Shown here in pieces: positions 1 through 7,677 of a DNA stretch of 8,514 nucleotides. The notes beneath the pieces are model-generated. The model made no database searches. It worked only from the letters and a program-made list of their open reading frames with translations, and had not been told where the DNA came from. Each line of letters begins with the position of its first letter. Position 1 is the stretch's first letter. A program made the translations under genes and the position numbers. The DNA lies in the NCBI GenBank assembly GCA_947258625.1, contig CAMYJN010000071.1, forward strand, positions 1 to 8,514, read 5' to 3'. The DNA is from an uncultured Polyangiaceae bacterium (GTDB lineage: Bacteria; Myxococcota_A; Polyangia; Polyangiales; Houyiibacteriaceae).

Positions 1-764
1 GCTCGCCGGTTCTCGACGACGAGCGCCCAGAGCTCGTCGAGGCCGGTCTTCTCGAGCGCGCTGCAGGTCACGACAGGGGGTACGTTCTCCCCTCGCATCA
101 GGCGCAAAGCGCTTAGGTACGAAGCCTGGGCCCGAATCGCCCGGGACCGATTGTCGCCGTCGGCCTTGTTGATCGCCAGCATGTCCGCGACCTCGAGAAT
201 GCCGCGCTTGATCCCCTGGAGCTCGTCGCCCGCCCCAGCGATTAGTAGAACGAGAAAGAAGTCCACCATCCCAGCGACGATGGTCTCGGACTGACCCACG
301 CCCACCGTCTCGACGAGGACTACGTCAAAGCCGGCGGCCTCGCATAGAAGGATTGTTTCACGGGTCTTCCGGGTGACCCCGCCGAGGGTTCCGCTCGTCG
401 GCGAAGGACGAATGAAGGCATTGGGGTCGTTGCTGAGCGTGGACATCCGAGTCTTGTCGCCGAGGATGCTTCCTCCGCTGACGCTGCTGGTCGGGTCGAC
501 TGCGAGGACCGCCACGCGATGGCCCTGCGCGGTGAGCGCTGTCCCCAATGCGTCGATGAAGGTGCTCTTCCCGGCCCCCGGTACGCCGCTGATCCCAACT
601 CGATAGGCTCCGCCCGTCTCTGGCAAGAGCGTTTCGAGGACTCGTTGCGCGAGTTCGGCATGCGCCGGCTGCTCACTCTCGATCAAAGTGATGGCTCGGG
701 CCAGAACCGCGCGGTCTCCGCTGCGAACGCCATCGGCATAGGCCTGCACGTCGAGACGGTTCAC
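1..764 (-). CDS. meaB: MeaB/ArgK-family GTPase, methylmalonyl-CoA mutase chaperone (C-terminus off the left edge)
   Basis: G3E-family P-loop GTPase that binds methylmalonyl-CoA mutase, gates adenosylcobalamin loading and protects the enzyme from inactivation (MMAA in humans). 254 residues are visible; the family is usually a little over 300, so the C-terminal dimerisation end lies outside the window. Seen in the translation: Walker [10 protein letters not shown] (60-68), VDPTSS (89-94), GDKTRM (102-107), the Mg/switch segment ETVGVGQSE (152-160), the family signature [13 protein letters not shown] (176-188), and the guanine-specificity motif NKAD (199-202). The start is GTG at 764-762, which overlaps the mutB stop TGA (763-761) in a GTGA junction; no earlier in-frame start gives a better family fit. 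Position directly after mutB is the classic arrangement and supports the mutase-chaperone role over a transport-kinase reading of 'ArgK'. No key motif is missing. Expression probably depends on translation of mutB, because I see no strong Shine-Dalgarno sequence before the GTG. Confidence 0.97.
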   Translation of the reverse strand, partial: MNRLDVQAYADGVRSGDRAVLARAITLIESEQPAHAELAQRVLETLLPETGGAYRVGISGVPGAGKSTFIDALGTALTAQGHRVAVLAVDPTSSVSGGSILGDKTRMSTLSNDPNAFIRPSPTSGTLGGVTRKTRETILLCEAAGFDVVLVETVGVGQSETIVAGMVDFFLVLLIAGAGDELQGIKRGILEVADMLAINKADGDNRSRAIRAQASYLSALRLMRGENVPPVVTCSALEKTGLDELWALVVENRR

Positions 765-2938
765 GACCGCCCGAGTTGCGCGTCGAGCTGCTCCAGAAGC
801 TCGACTGCAGCGTCGCCGATGACCGTCCCTGGTCCGAAGATCGCGGCCGCTCCCGCCTCGCGAAGCGCCTCGTAGTCTTCCGGGGGAATCACGCCTCCGA
901 CGACCACCAAGATGTCGTCACGACCCTGGTCCCGGAGCGCTTGCTTGAGTTGCGGAACCAGCGTGAGGTGACCCGCCGCGAGCGAGCTCGCACCGACGAT
1001 GTGAACGTCGTTTTCGATCGCCTGCTTCGCGCTCTCTTCGGGCGTCTGAAACAGCGGCCCGATGTCCACGTCGAACCCGAGGTCCGCAAACGCCGTCGCG
1101 ATCACCTTCTGGCCTCGGTCGTGCCCGTCCTGGCCCATCTTTGCGACCAGGATGCGCGGCCGGCGGCCGTGCTTGCTCAGGAACTCATCACTTCGCGCCC
1201 GCACACGGTCTACCGCGTCCGAATCTTTGCCGACTTCACTTCGATACACGCCTTCGATACTCCGAATCGTCGCTTGGTAGCGCCCCCAGACACGCTCGAG
1301 CGCGTCGCTGATCTCGCCCACGGTCGCCCGTTGCCTGGCGGCGTCGATCGCCAGCTCGAGCAGGTTGCCCTCACCAGTTTCGGCGCACTTGGTCAAAGCC
1401 TCAAGTTTCGGTGTGAGGGCCGCCTCGTCGCGCTCTGCTCGCAGCTCGCGAAGCCGTGCAACCTGGGCCTCCCGAACTGCGGTATTATCGACTTTGAGAA
1501 CGTCGAGGTGGGGCTCTTTTTCGAGCCGATACTTGTTGATTCCGACGATGGTTTGCTGCCCGGAATCGATGCGTGCTTGCGTCCGCGCGGCCGCCTCTTC
1601 GATGCGAAGCTTCGGCAGACCCGCTTCGATGGCCTTGGTCATTCCCCCGAGCTCCTCGACCTCTTTGATGTGCTCCCAGGCTCGGAGGGCAAGCTCGTGG
1701 GTGAGACGCTCGACGTAGTAGCTTCCGCCCCACGGGTCGATCACCTTGGTGGTGCCGCTTTCGAGCTGCAGGTAGAGCTGCGTGTTGCGGGCAATGCGCG
1801 CACTGAAGTCGGTGGGCAGCGCGATCGCTTCGTCGAGCGAGTTCGTGTGAAGGCTTTGAGTGTGCCCTTGAGTGGCAGCCATCGCCTCGATGCACGTTCG
1901 AACGACGTTGTTGTAGACGTCCTGCGCCGTGAGGCTCCAACCGGAGGTCTGGCAGTGCGTGCGAAGCGCAAGACTTTTGGGGTTCTTCGGATGGAACTGC
2001 TCGATGAGCTTCGCCCAAAGAAGCCGCCCTGCCCGGAGCTTGGCGATCTCCATGAAGAAGTTGGTGCCAACTGCCCAGAAAAAGCTGATTCGGGGAGCGA
2101 ACTCGTCGACGCCGAGGCCTGCTGCCATCCCGGTGCGCACGTACTCGAGGCCGTCGGCCAAGGTATAGCCGAGCTCGAGGTCCTGTGTCGCACCGGCTTC
2201 CTGCATGTGGTAGCCGCTGACGCTGATGCTGTTGAAGCGAGGCATGTTTGCCGCGGTGTACTTGAAGATGTCCGCAACGATCCGCATCGAAGGCGACGGC
2301 GGATAGATGTACGTGTTGCGGACCATGAACTCCTTGAGGATGTCGTTTTGGATGGTCCCGGTGAGCTGGCTCGCGTCGACGCCCTGCTCTTCGGCCGCCA
2401 CGACGTAGAGCGCGAGGATGGGGAGCACCGCTCCGTTCATCGTCATCGAAACGCTCATCTTGTCGAGCGGGATGCCGTCGAACAGGATACGCATGTCCTT
2501 GATCGAGTCGATTGCGACGCCGGCCATGCCGACGTCGCCTACGACCCGGGGATGGTCGGAGTCGTATCCACGGTGGGTTGCCAAATCGAAGGCGATCGAC
2601 AGCCCCTTTTGGCCGGCCGCGAGATTTCGGCGGTAGAAGGCGTTGCTCTGCTCGGCAGTCGAGAAGCCCGAGTACTGCCGGATGGTCCAAGGCCGGCGCA
2701 CATACATCGTCGAATATGGGCCACGCAAAAAGGGCGGGATGCCGGGCATCGTTTGAAGATGTGTCACCGGATCGAGATCCTCGAGGGCGTACACAGGATT
2801 GACTTCGATTCCTTCGGGCGTATTCCAACGCTGGTCGGCTCGCCCACCGGCAAGAACCCTCCAATCGGCGAGTGGCGAAGTGCTACCCCCCGCATCGGCG
2901 TCGAAATCGATTTGGCTGAAGTCGGGCAGGCGGCTCAT
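761..2938 (-). CDS. mutB: methylmalonyl-CoA mutase, large (catalytic, B12-binding) subunit
   Basis: Adenosylcobalamin-dependent radical isomerase interconverting (R)-methylmalonyl-CoA and succinyl-CoA in the cytoplasm. At 725 aa it is a normal MutB length. An N-terminal TIM barrel binds the CoA ester and a C-terminal Rossmann-like domain binds cobalamin. Residues known from the Propionibacterium enzyme fall at the same numbers here: Tyr89 (RQY), Arg207 (FMVRNTY), Tyr243-His244 ([10 protein letters not shown]) and His328 (THCQTSGW). Isobutyryl-CoA mutases carry Phe and Gln at the first two, so this is a true methylmalonyl-CoA mutase. The cobalamin domain shows [10 protein letters not shown], with Lys600, Asp604 and the axial ligand His606, then GASSLAAGH and [12 protein letters not shown]. 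The reading frame stays open well upstream, but ATG at 2938-2936 is the right start: it begins the family-typical N-terminus, overlaps the mutA stop as ATGA, and has a GGGGG Shine-Dalgarno-like run 7 nt upstream (2946-2950). It should form a heterodimer with MutA and is followed by meaB with a 4-bp overlap. Confidence 0.98.
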   Translation of the reverse strand: MSRLPDFSQIDFDADAGGSTSPLADWRVLAGGRADQRWNTPEGIEVNPVYALEDLDPVTHLQTMPGIPPFLRGPYSTMYVRRPWTIRQYSGFSTAEQSNAFYRRNLAAGQKGLSIAFDLATHRGYDSDHPRVVGDVGMAGVAIDSIKDMRILFDGIPLDKMSVSMTMNGAVLPILALYVVAAEEQGVDASQLTGTIQNDILKEFMVRNTYIYPPSPSMRIVADIFKYTAANMPRFNSISVSGYHMQEAGATQDLELGYTLADGLEYVRTGMAAGLGVDEFAPRISFFWAVGTNFFMEIAKLRAGRLLWAKLIEQFHPKNPKSLALRTHCQTSGWSLTAQDVYNNVVRTCIEAMAATQGHTQSLHTNSLDEAIALPTDFSARIARNTQLYLQLESGTTKVIDPWGGSYYVERLTHELALRAWEHIKEVEELGGMTKAIEAGLPKLRIEEAAARTQARIDSGQQTIVGINKYRLEKEPHLDVLKVDNTAVREAQVARLRELRAERDEAALTPKLEALTKCAETGEGNLLELAIDAARQRATVGEISDALERVWGRYQATIRSIEGVYRSEVGKDSDAVDRVRARSDEFLSKHGRRPRILVAKMGQDGHDRGQKVIATAFADLGFDVDIGPLFQTPEESAKQAIENDVHIVGASSLAAGHLTLVPQLKQALRDQGRDDILVVVGGVIPPEDYEALREAGAAAIFGPGTVIGDAAVELLEQLDAQLGRS

Positions 2939-4962
2939 GCTGGCACCCCCATGGCATCGAGGACCCGGGTCATCACGCTGAGCACGTCTGCGCCGACGAA
3001 GATGAACTCGCTCGCTCCAAGCTCTCGAATCGCGCTCTCGCGCTTGCCAGGGCGGCCTGCGACCACCACCAGATCGCATCCGGCCTTCTTCAAGGCCTCG
3101 ACCGCAGGCTCGAGCATCGTTTCGTAGTCCGCATCGCTTCCGCAGATGACGGCAAGCCCGGTGGCAGAGCTCTTCCAAGCAGCGGCCAGGGCATCCGCCG
3201 CCTCGAAGCCGTCGTTGGTGACGGCGTCGATGCCGACCGCTGCAAGAAGGTTTTGCGCCCAGGTCGCCCGCGCCGTGTGCGAGGAGATCGGGCCGAGATT
3301 GGCGAGGAACGCCATCGGTCGAGGCTGCTGCCGATCGCTTCGCTCCCGCTGCCGCTCCCAAATCTCGGATTCTCTCCACTGCAGAATCGGCTCCACGTGG
3401 AAATCAGGCTGGCCGTGCTGCAAGACGGTTGCGACGCTGTACATGTCAGCTCCGTTGCTGGTGGCCTCGACGCAGGTTTCTGTCAGCGCTCCTGGCGCGC
3501 GCCCTTCGTCCCTCACGCTGCGGGCGACCGCCAAGAGACGATCGCGATTCGCACCCAAATCGAGCGACTCGAGGGACGCTTTGAGCAGAGCCTGCAGCTC
3601 TTTGTCCGACACGGACGAGCGCTCGATCGCATCCTCCCGTAGGTTCGGGAACTCGCTCACGCCAACCAGGGCGGCCTTGCGCTTAGAAAGAACTTTCTCT
3701 CGTTCGTCGGCGACGCCGTGGATCGCATCGACCATCTTTCCCGAGCCGAGCGCTTGTACCACGCCGCCTCCTGCCTCGATCGAACGCAGCTCCTGCCAGG
3801 CGCCCCGAGCCAAATCGCTGGTGAGTCGCTCGACGAACCAACTGCCGCCCGCCGGATCGGCCACCTTGCCGAGGTGAGATTCCTCCCGGAGCACGACTTG
3901 CGTATTGCGCGCGACCCGGCGTGCAAGCTCATCGGGGGAACCGATGACGCAGTCGAAGGGCAGCGTGGCGATGCTCTGAGCGCCGCCCAGCACCGCGGCG
4001 GTGCACTCGGCGGTCACCCGCAGCATGTTCACCCAGGGGTCGACACGGGACTTGGTGAAACGCGAAGTCCGACAATGCATTTGCATGGCTGCAGAGGCGG
4101 CCTCGCCGCCCGCGCTGAGCACTACCTTGGCCCAGAGCCACCGAGCTGCGCGAAGCTTCGCCACCTGCGTGAAGAAATCGCTCGACACCGCGTAGCTAAA
4201 TCCGATTTGCCGAGCCGCCGCGTCGACGCTCATGCCCGCATCGGTGAGCTGGCGAAGGTACTCGATTCCGGTTGCGATGGTGTACGCGAGCTCTTGGACG
4301 ATGCTTGCGCCGCCGCCGTCGTAGGGGTCGCTCGAGACGTTCGCAGCGCGGAGGCCGGGTGCGTTTTGGGAACACCACGCGCCCAGATCTCGGAGCTCGG
4401 TGGATCGCGCGCCAAGCCCACCTTGGATGCATCCTTCCGCGGCGAGCAAGCCGATCGGATCGAAGCCGAGGCCGCCTGCTAGCTCGCCGTACCCCACGCC
4501 GCGGCGCTTCGCGACGGCGAGCAACCCCGAGGCAACGGCCAGGGCGTCCGAACCGCCATCGACACAAACCGACGTCCGCCGAAGGTCGACGGCCCCCAAC
4601 AGCTCATCGAGCTCGTCAATCGTCAGTACGCGGCATCCGCGGCGCGGCCCCAAGCGCAACCAAATTGCCTCCACCCCACGTTCGATGTCTTGCCCGATCA
4701 TCTCCCTGCAGACGCCCGGACGGGGTTCGTCGTATTCCTGCCGAATCTGCCAACCGCCTAGAGGCGACGCCCCGCGGACATAGGGAAAAATTCCCGGCAA
4801 ACCAGGATCGCGGAGCTCTTCGACGTCCTCCGCCGCATAGAGCGGCTCCAGCGCCGGCCCCCCAGGCGTCGCCGAGCGGAGCCCCGCATACGACGCGCCC
4901 TTGAGGTCCGCCTCCACCTTCGCGATCCACTCCGACTTGCTCACGGGTGGAAAGACGTTCAT
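2935..4962 (-). CDS. mutA: methylmalonyl-CoA mutase, small (non-catalytic) subunit
   Basis: Structural partner of MutB in the heterodimeric mutase, paralogous to it but without catalytic or cobalamin-binding function. From ATG at 4962 it has 675 aa, slightly longer than typical MutA. An in-frame GTG at 4983 would add seven residues; neither start has a clear ribosome binding site, and I chose ATG on codon preference. Seen: barrel segments recognisably parallel to MutB, such as [19 protein letters not shown] (His296), [11 protein letters not shown] and [13 protein letters not shown]. The catalytic Tyr-His pair of MutB (SGYHMQ) is replaced by SDPYDGG. In the C-terminal domain (about 550-675), [19 protein letters not shown] occupies the place of the B12 loop, where the DxHxxG pattern is reduced to Ser560-x-His562-x-x-Arg565. 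This degeneration is what is expected of MutA. The gene is probably first in the mutA-mutB-meaB operon, although an upstream same-strand gene ends only 83 bp away (62 bp from the GTG), so read-through is possible. Confidence 0.95.
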   Translation of the reverse strand: MNVFPPVSKSEWIAKVEADLKGASYAGLRSATPGGPALEPLYAAEDVEELRDPGLPGIFPYVRGASPLGGWQIRQEYDEPRPGVCREMIGQDIERGVEAIWLRLGPRRGCRVLTIDELDELLGAVDLRRTSVCVDGGSDALAVASGLLAVAKRRGVGYGELAGGLGFDPIGLLAAEGCIQGGLGARSTELRDLGAWCSQNAPGLRAANVSSDPYDGGGASIVQELAYTIATGIEYLRQLTDAGMSVDAAARQIGFSYAVSSDFFTQVAKLRAARWLWAKVVLSAGGEAASAAMQMHCRTSRFTKSRVDPWVNMLRVTAECTAAVLGGAQSIATLPFDCVIGSPDELARRVARNTQVVLREESHLGKVADPAGGSWFVERLTSDLARGAWQELRSIEAGGGVVQALGSGKMVDAIHGVADEREKVLSKRKAALVGVSEFPNLREDAIERSSVSDKELQALLKASLESLDLGANRDRLLAVARSVRDEGRAPGALTETCVEATSNGADMYSVATVLQHGQPDFHVEPILQWRESEIWERQRERSDRQQPRPMAFLANLGPISSHTARATWAQNLLAAVGIDAVTNDGFEAADALAAAWKSSATGLAVICGSDADYETMLEPAVEALKKAGCDLVVVAGRPGKRESAIRELGASEFIFVGADVLSVMTRVLDAMGVPA
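2946..2950 (-). promoter_or_regulatory. Shine-Dalgarno-like G-run for mutB
   Basis: A GGGGG run on the minus strand lies 7 nt before the mutB ATG, inside the last codons of mutA. It supports ATG 2938 as the start, and with the ATGA overlap it suggests translational coupling of the two mutase subunits. Confidence 0.45.
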
Positions 4963-4983
4963 TCGTTCGTCGGAGTTGGGCAC

Positions 4984-5045
4984 CGCAACGCTAGATAGAC
5001 TAGAGCGATTGCAGCCGCAATGCGCCCCTGCAGCTACTCTGAACC
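4984..5045 (-). other. short gap between the polysaccharide co-polymerase gene and mutA
   Basis: 62 bp separate the TAG of the upstream gene (5046-5048) from the possible GTG start of mutA (4983); the gap to the ATG start is 83 bp. On the minus strand it contains a small perfect hairpin ATTGC-GGCT-GCAAT (5008-5021) with no following U-run, so it is not a convincing intrinsic terminator. Downstream is a slightly AT-richer stretch (CTAGTCTATCTAG, 4991-5003), where TTGCGG and CTATCT are a poor match to a -35/-10 pair at 16 bp spacing. I see neither a clear terminator nor a clear promoter, and the space is far too short for a cobalamin riboswitch. Confidence 0.4.
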
Positions 5046-7586
5046 CTAGCCGTCGGCCTCGCTCGCGCTCTCCCAGAACTCTTCGACGGGCCCCACGCGA
5101 TCCTGGAGGTCCACATAGGCATCGCCCACGTTGACGAGGACGTAGCCGACGCCTTTGGCGCGCCCGAGGCGCGTCTGGATGCGCGCCAGCTCGATCGCGC
5201 TGATGCCTGAGGACACCACCACCATCACTCGGTGCGCGAGCCGCGCCGCACGGCGCAAAACTGGGCCGCTCAGCGGGCCGTTCCAGGCAAGCGCGACACC
5301 CCTCACGGACCCGGGACCCGCCGACTCGGAAAGGTCCGGCGGGCCCGACGGCCGGAGGCGGCGAAGGTCTTCTTCGTCGTCCCCAAGGAGCCTGACCGCG
5401 GCGCTCATGACGGCCTTGGAAGCGCCCGAATGAGGCGATTCGGTTTGCGCGTGAACCCCGCCCCCAGCGCGTGACCGGCTTTGACCGGTCGCCACCGGCA
5501 CGGGCCGAGTGAGCAAGAAGGCCTCCTCTTCGGCGCCCGGGGCACCGGCCGCAGACTCGAGCGTGGGCACGTCGATGTTCGAAACCGGCACCATCATCCG
5601 GACGGTCGCTCGCGCGCCTCGTTTGCGCCGAAACGGCTCGGGCTCACGAGACGGCCTGGGCGGCTCGCTCGAGCCTATCTCAGACACCGTCGCGACGCTG
5701 GGGGGCGAGGAGGAAATCCGGGGAGCACCGGACGAGTCCACCGCAGGCAATCCGATCATCGTCTTTTTGCGCGGCGGCCTCGAGGAGTATGCCGTCTTCA
5801 CGTCGGGCTTCGGAGGGGGCGTGACGACCGGCGGTGCCGACGGCGATCTCTCGACCGGCGGAACGAACCCTTGCATCGTCGGGCGCGCCGATGGCCTCGG
5901 CGCCGGGGGCACCGACACGCTTGCCTGCGACGAGAGTCGACGCGGACGAGACGGTGGCGTCGAAGATTGCGCCGATGGCGGCGGCGTGACCACCGGCGCC
6001 TCGGTCGAGGCTGTGCCTGCCCTGTCCCCGACGTCGAGAATCGCCGCGGCCAGCCAGGGCGCATCCGCAAGGCGCATCGCAAACGAACACGCGATCTCGC
6101 GCTCGACCTCGCTGGCGGGCACGACGAGGGTGCGCCCCGCTCCGTACATGCCGTAGTCCTCGAGCTCGTCGACGAAGGCCTCCAGGGCGCCCGGGTCACG
6201 CGGCCACACGCTGGTGCCCAGCACAGGGCCGTTGCCCCACCATGCAACCTCACGCGGGGCTTCGACCGTGAGGGTTCTCAGCCTACGCACGATGACCACG
6301 AGTGCGAAGATCAGCACCGTCACCAACGGCAGCATCACGAGTATCAACACGTACGGCCCAGATGGGTGCGACTCCTCGGGCAGCATCGGCGCCGACAGAA
6401 CGCGAAAACCCGTGAGCGGGCCGAGCGATGCATCCCGAAGCTCGGCTGCTCGCGCGGTGAGTTGCGTGAAGCGCTCGTCGGCTGCCTCGACCGCGCCCAC
6501 GAGCTGGCGAGCCTCCCCTTCGTCGGGCGAGAGCGATTCCATTTCCGCTCTGATCGTCTTTAACAGGACCAGCAGCGCGGATTCTCGCTCCTTGGCCCCC
6601 GCCAGCGCCGCGCGCGCGGTTGCGAGCTGCTGGTCGACCGCGGACCGCGCCGGATTGACGGCCATGGTCTGCTCGCCGAGCTCCGCCCTCTGACCCTTCC
6701 TTTGTGCTTGTAGGCTTGCGACCCGTTCTTTGAGCGCCTGCACCCTGGGATGTTGCTCGCTCAACGAAGCGCGGGCGGACGCGAGCTCGGACCGCGCCTC
6801 CGCAAGGGGCGAGTCGACGGGGGAGCCTTTCTTCGCGCTCGCGACCATTTGACGCGGCAGCTCCTTTTGCGCCTTCTCGAGCTCCCCAATGCGGGCCTGC
6901 TGAGCGACCACCTCCACCGCCGCGGCCTCCGCTTGGGTGCGAAGAGCATCTGCACGGACCAAGAGCTGTTCTTTCTCTTGAATCACGTCGGGCTTGCCGC
7001 TCTTCTCTCGAAACAGCTCGTAGGCCGCGGCGGCTTCATCGCGCTCTTCTATCGCGTGCTTTAGCCCCAGCTCGTTCTCCGCGGTGAGGCGTTCGAGCCT
7101 CGCATGGTTGAAGCTGGCTTGCCGCGCAAGAAACACATCGAGCACGGCTTGGGTCAGCGCTTGCGCCCGCTCAGCAGTCCTCTCCTCTCCCACGATCCGC
7201 ATCGCTGCCTCAGATTCGAGCGTCACCTCGATCTGGCTTTCGAGATCGTCGAGCGACACGTCCCAGCTCAGTCGATCGCGCACCTCTCGAAGACGGCTCG
7301 GCGCGACCGCAGTATCGACAAAAGCGTCCGGCGTGGGCCGCGCACCCTCGCGTTCCAGCTCCGGTGTCCCTTCGTACAAAAGCTGTGCAGAAGACTCGAA
7401 GGTTTGCGGCACGAAGAAGGATCCAAGCAGCGCGAATACGGACGCGATTAGAAACGCCTTGAGCAAGCGCTTTCGGTGGTCTCGAACGATCCACAGCAAG
7501 CGCCGAGGCTCGACCGGCAAACCGGGACGGCGTGGCTTTTCAGCTGACGCCTCCTCTTCGCCAAAGTCGTACGTTGCGTCGTCCAA
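5046..7586 (-). CDS. Wzz/GumC-type polysaccharide co-polymerase fused to a degenerate BY-kinase-like domain with a long disordered insert
   Basis: Probable inner-membrane chain-length or export regulator for a capsular or exopolysaccharide; 846 aa from TTG 7586. Seen in order: a short acidic cytoplasmic tail; membrane helix 1 (about 41-59, LLKAFLIASVFALLGSFFV); a periplasmic region of about 350 residues, mostly Glu/Ala/Arg/Leu-rich coiled coil (about 160-385), with the family-type SLSEQHPRVQALKERV (274-289); a Pro-containing stretch APMLPEESHPSGP; and membrane helix 2 (about 411-434). Then comes a cytoplasmic part that follows the BY-kinase fold but lacks its nucleotide-binding residues: PVLGTSVWP, then GRTLVVPASEVEREI where a Walker A is expected, AAILDVGDR (514-522) in place of Walker A', and VALAWNGPLSGP (764-775) in place of Walker B. 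Residues about 522-755 are a Pro/Ser/Arg-rich insert of low complexity. There is no C-terminal tyrosine cluster (only Tyr815 and Tyr824 near the end). The frame is open to ATG 7718, but that start would overlap the divergent gene; TTG 7586 has AGAGG 7 nt upstream. The membrane topology is secure; the pseudokinase reading is my inference. Confidence 0.85.
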   Translation of the reverse strand: MDDATYDFGEEEASAEKPRRPGLPVEPRRLLWIVRDHRKRLLKAFLIASVFALLGSFFVPQTFESSAQLLYEGTPELEREGARPTPDAFVDTAVAPSRLREVRDRLSWDVSLDDLESQIEVTLESEAAMRIVGEERTAERAQALTQAVLDVFLARQASFNHARLERLTAENELGLKHAIEERDEAAAAYELFREKSGKPDVIQEKEQLLVRADALRTQAEAAAVEVVAQQARIGELEKAQKELPRQMVASAKKGSPVDSPLAEARSELASARASLSEQHPRVQALKERVASLQAQRKGQRAELGEQTMAVNPARSAVDQQLATARAALAGAKERESALLVLLKTIRAEMESLSPDEGEARQLVGAVEAADERFTQLTARAAELRDASLGPLTGFRVLSAPMLPEESHPSGPYVLILVMLPLVTVLIFALVVIVRRLRTLTVEAPREVAWWGNGPVLGTSVWPRDPGALEAFVDELEDYGMYGAGRTLVVPASEVEREIACSFAMRLADAPWLAAAILDVGDRAGTASTEAPVVTPPPSAQSSTPPSRPRRLSSQASVSVPPAPRPSARPTMQGFVPPVERSPSAPPVVTPPPKPDVKTAYSSRPPRKKTMIGLPAVDSSGAPRISSSPPSVATVSEIGSSEPPRPSREPEPFRRKRGARATVRMMVPVSNIDVPTLESAAGAPGAEEEAFLLTRPVPVATGQSRSRAGGGVHAQTESPHSGASKAVMSAAVRLLGDDEEDLRRLRPSGPPDLSESAGPGSVRGVALAWNGPLSGPVLRRAARLAHRVMVVVSSGISAIELARIQTRLGRAKGVGYVLVNVGDAYVDLQDRVGPVEEFWESASEADG
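5322..6023 (-). other. intrinsically disordered Pro/Ser/Arg-rich insert inside the kinase-like domain
   Basis: Residues about 522-755 of the co-polymerase. Composition switches abruptly to Pro, Ser, Thr, Arg and Ala with few hydrophobic residues. Repeated bits are visible: VVTPPP occurs twice (532-537 and 587-592), and two TMxG motifs occur, RPTMQGFVPPV (568-578) and KKTMIGLPAV (607-616), with a looser relative RATVRMMVPV (659-668). It is bounded by the Walker A'-like strand before it and the Walker B-like strand after it, so it sits inside one fold rather than between two domains. Such segments usually serve as linear-motif binding platforms; the partner here is unknown. Confidence 0.65.
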
Positions 7587-7593
7587 GTTGTGG

Positions 7594-7598
7594 CCTCT
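7594..7598 (-). promoter_or_regulatory. Shine-Dalgarno site favouring the TTG start at 7586
   Basis: AGAGG on the minus strand lies 7 nt before TTG 7586-7584. This is the best ribosome binding site upstream of the co-polymerase's first membrane helix. It favours a start that leaves a 91-bp divergent intergenic region over the longer ATG 7718 start, which has only AGG 2 nt away. Confidence 0.5.
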
Positions 7599-7609
7599 GC
7601 TTAGGTGAG

Positions 7610-7651
7610 CATGGCTGTCGAGGCGACCTTTGGGCAAGTCGACAAGCCATG
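7610..7651. repeat. 12-bp inverted repeat with one bulged base in the divergent intergenic region
   Basis: Left arm CATGGCTGTCGA (7610-7621) and right arm TCGACAAGCCATG (7639-7651) are exact reverse complements apart from one extra A in the right arm, around a 17-nt loop. It lies between the divergent starts at 7586 and 7678. On the minus-strand transcript it would form a hairpin ending about 11 nt before the proposed ribosome binding site of the co-polymerase gene, so it could be a 5'-UTR structure; as DNA it could be an operator shared by both genes. There is no U-run on either side, which argues against a terminator. The repeat is seen directly; its function is inferred. Confidence 0.6.
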
Positions 7652-7677
7652 TGAGGCTGCTAACGTCGCCGCCGACG

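Noticed and set aside
776..3127. 783-codon open frame on the plus strand opposite mutB
   Set aside because: It is antisense to a gene with unambiguous family motifs throughout; its product is Arg/Asp/Val-rich without domain character. Long antisense frames arise routinely opposite GC-rich genes with strong third-position bias.
2939..3379. Upstream open extension of the mutB frame (about 147 extra codons)
   Set aside because: It lies inside the C-terminal domain of mutA, looks Arg/Gly-rich and non-coding, and the family N-terminus begins exactly at ATG 2938 with a coupled overlap.
4963..5045. Cobalamin riboswitch upstream of the B12-dependent mutase genes
   Set aside because: The 83-bp space is far too short for a cobalamin riboswitch, and no B12-box-like element was seen there or in the 91-bp region at 7587-7677.
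5481..6563. 360-codon plus-strand frame opposite the co-polymerase
   Set aside because: The product is extremely Arg/His-rich with no hydrophobic pattern, a typical GC-rich shadow; the minus strand carries clear membrane helices and coiled coil over the same region.
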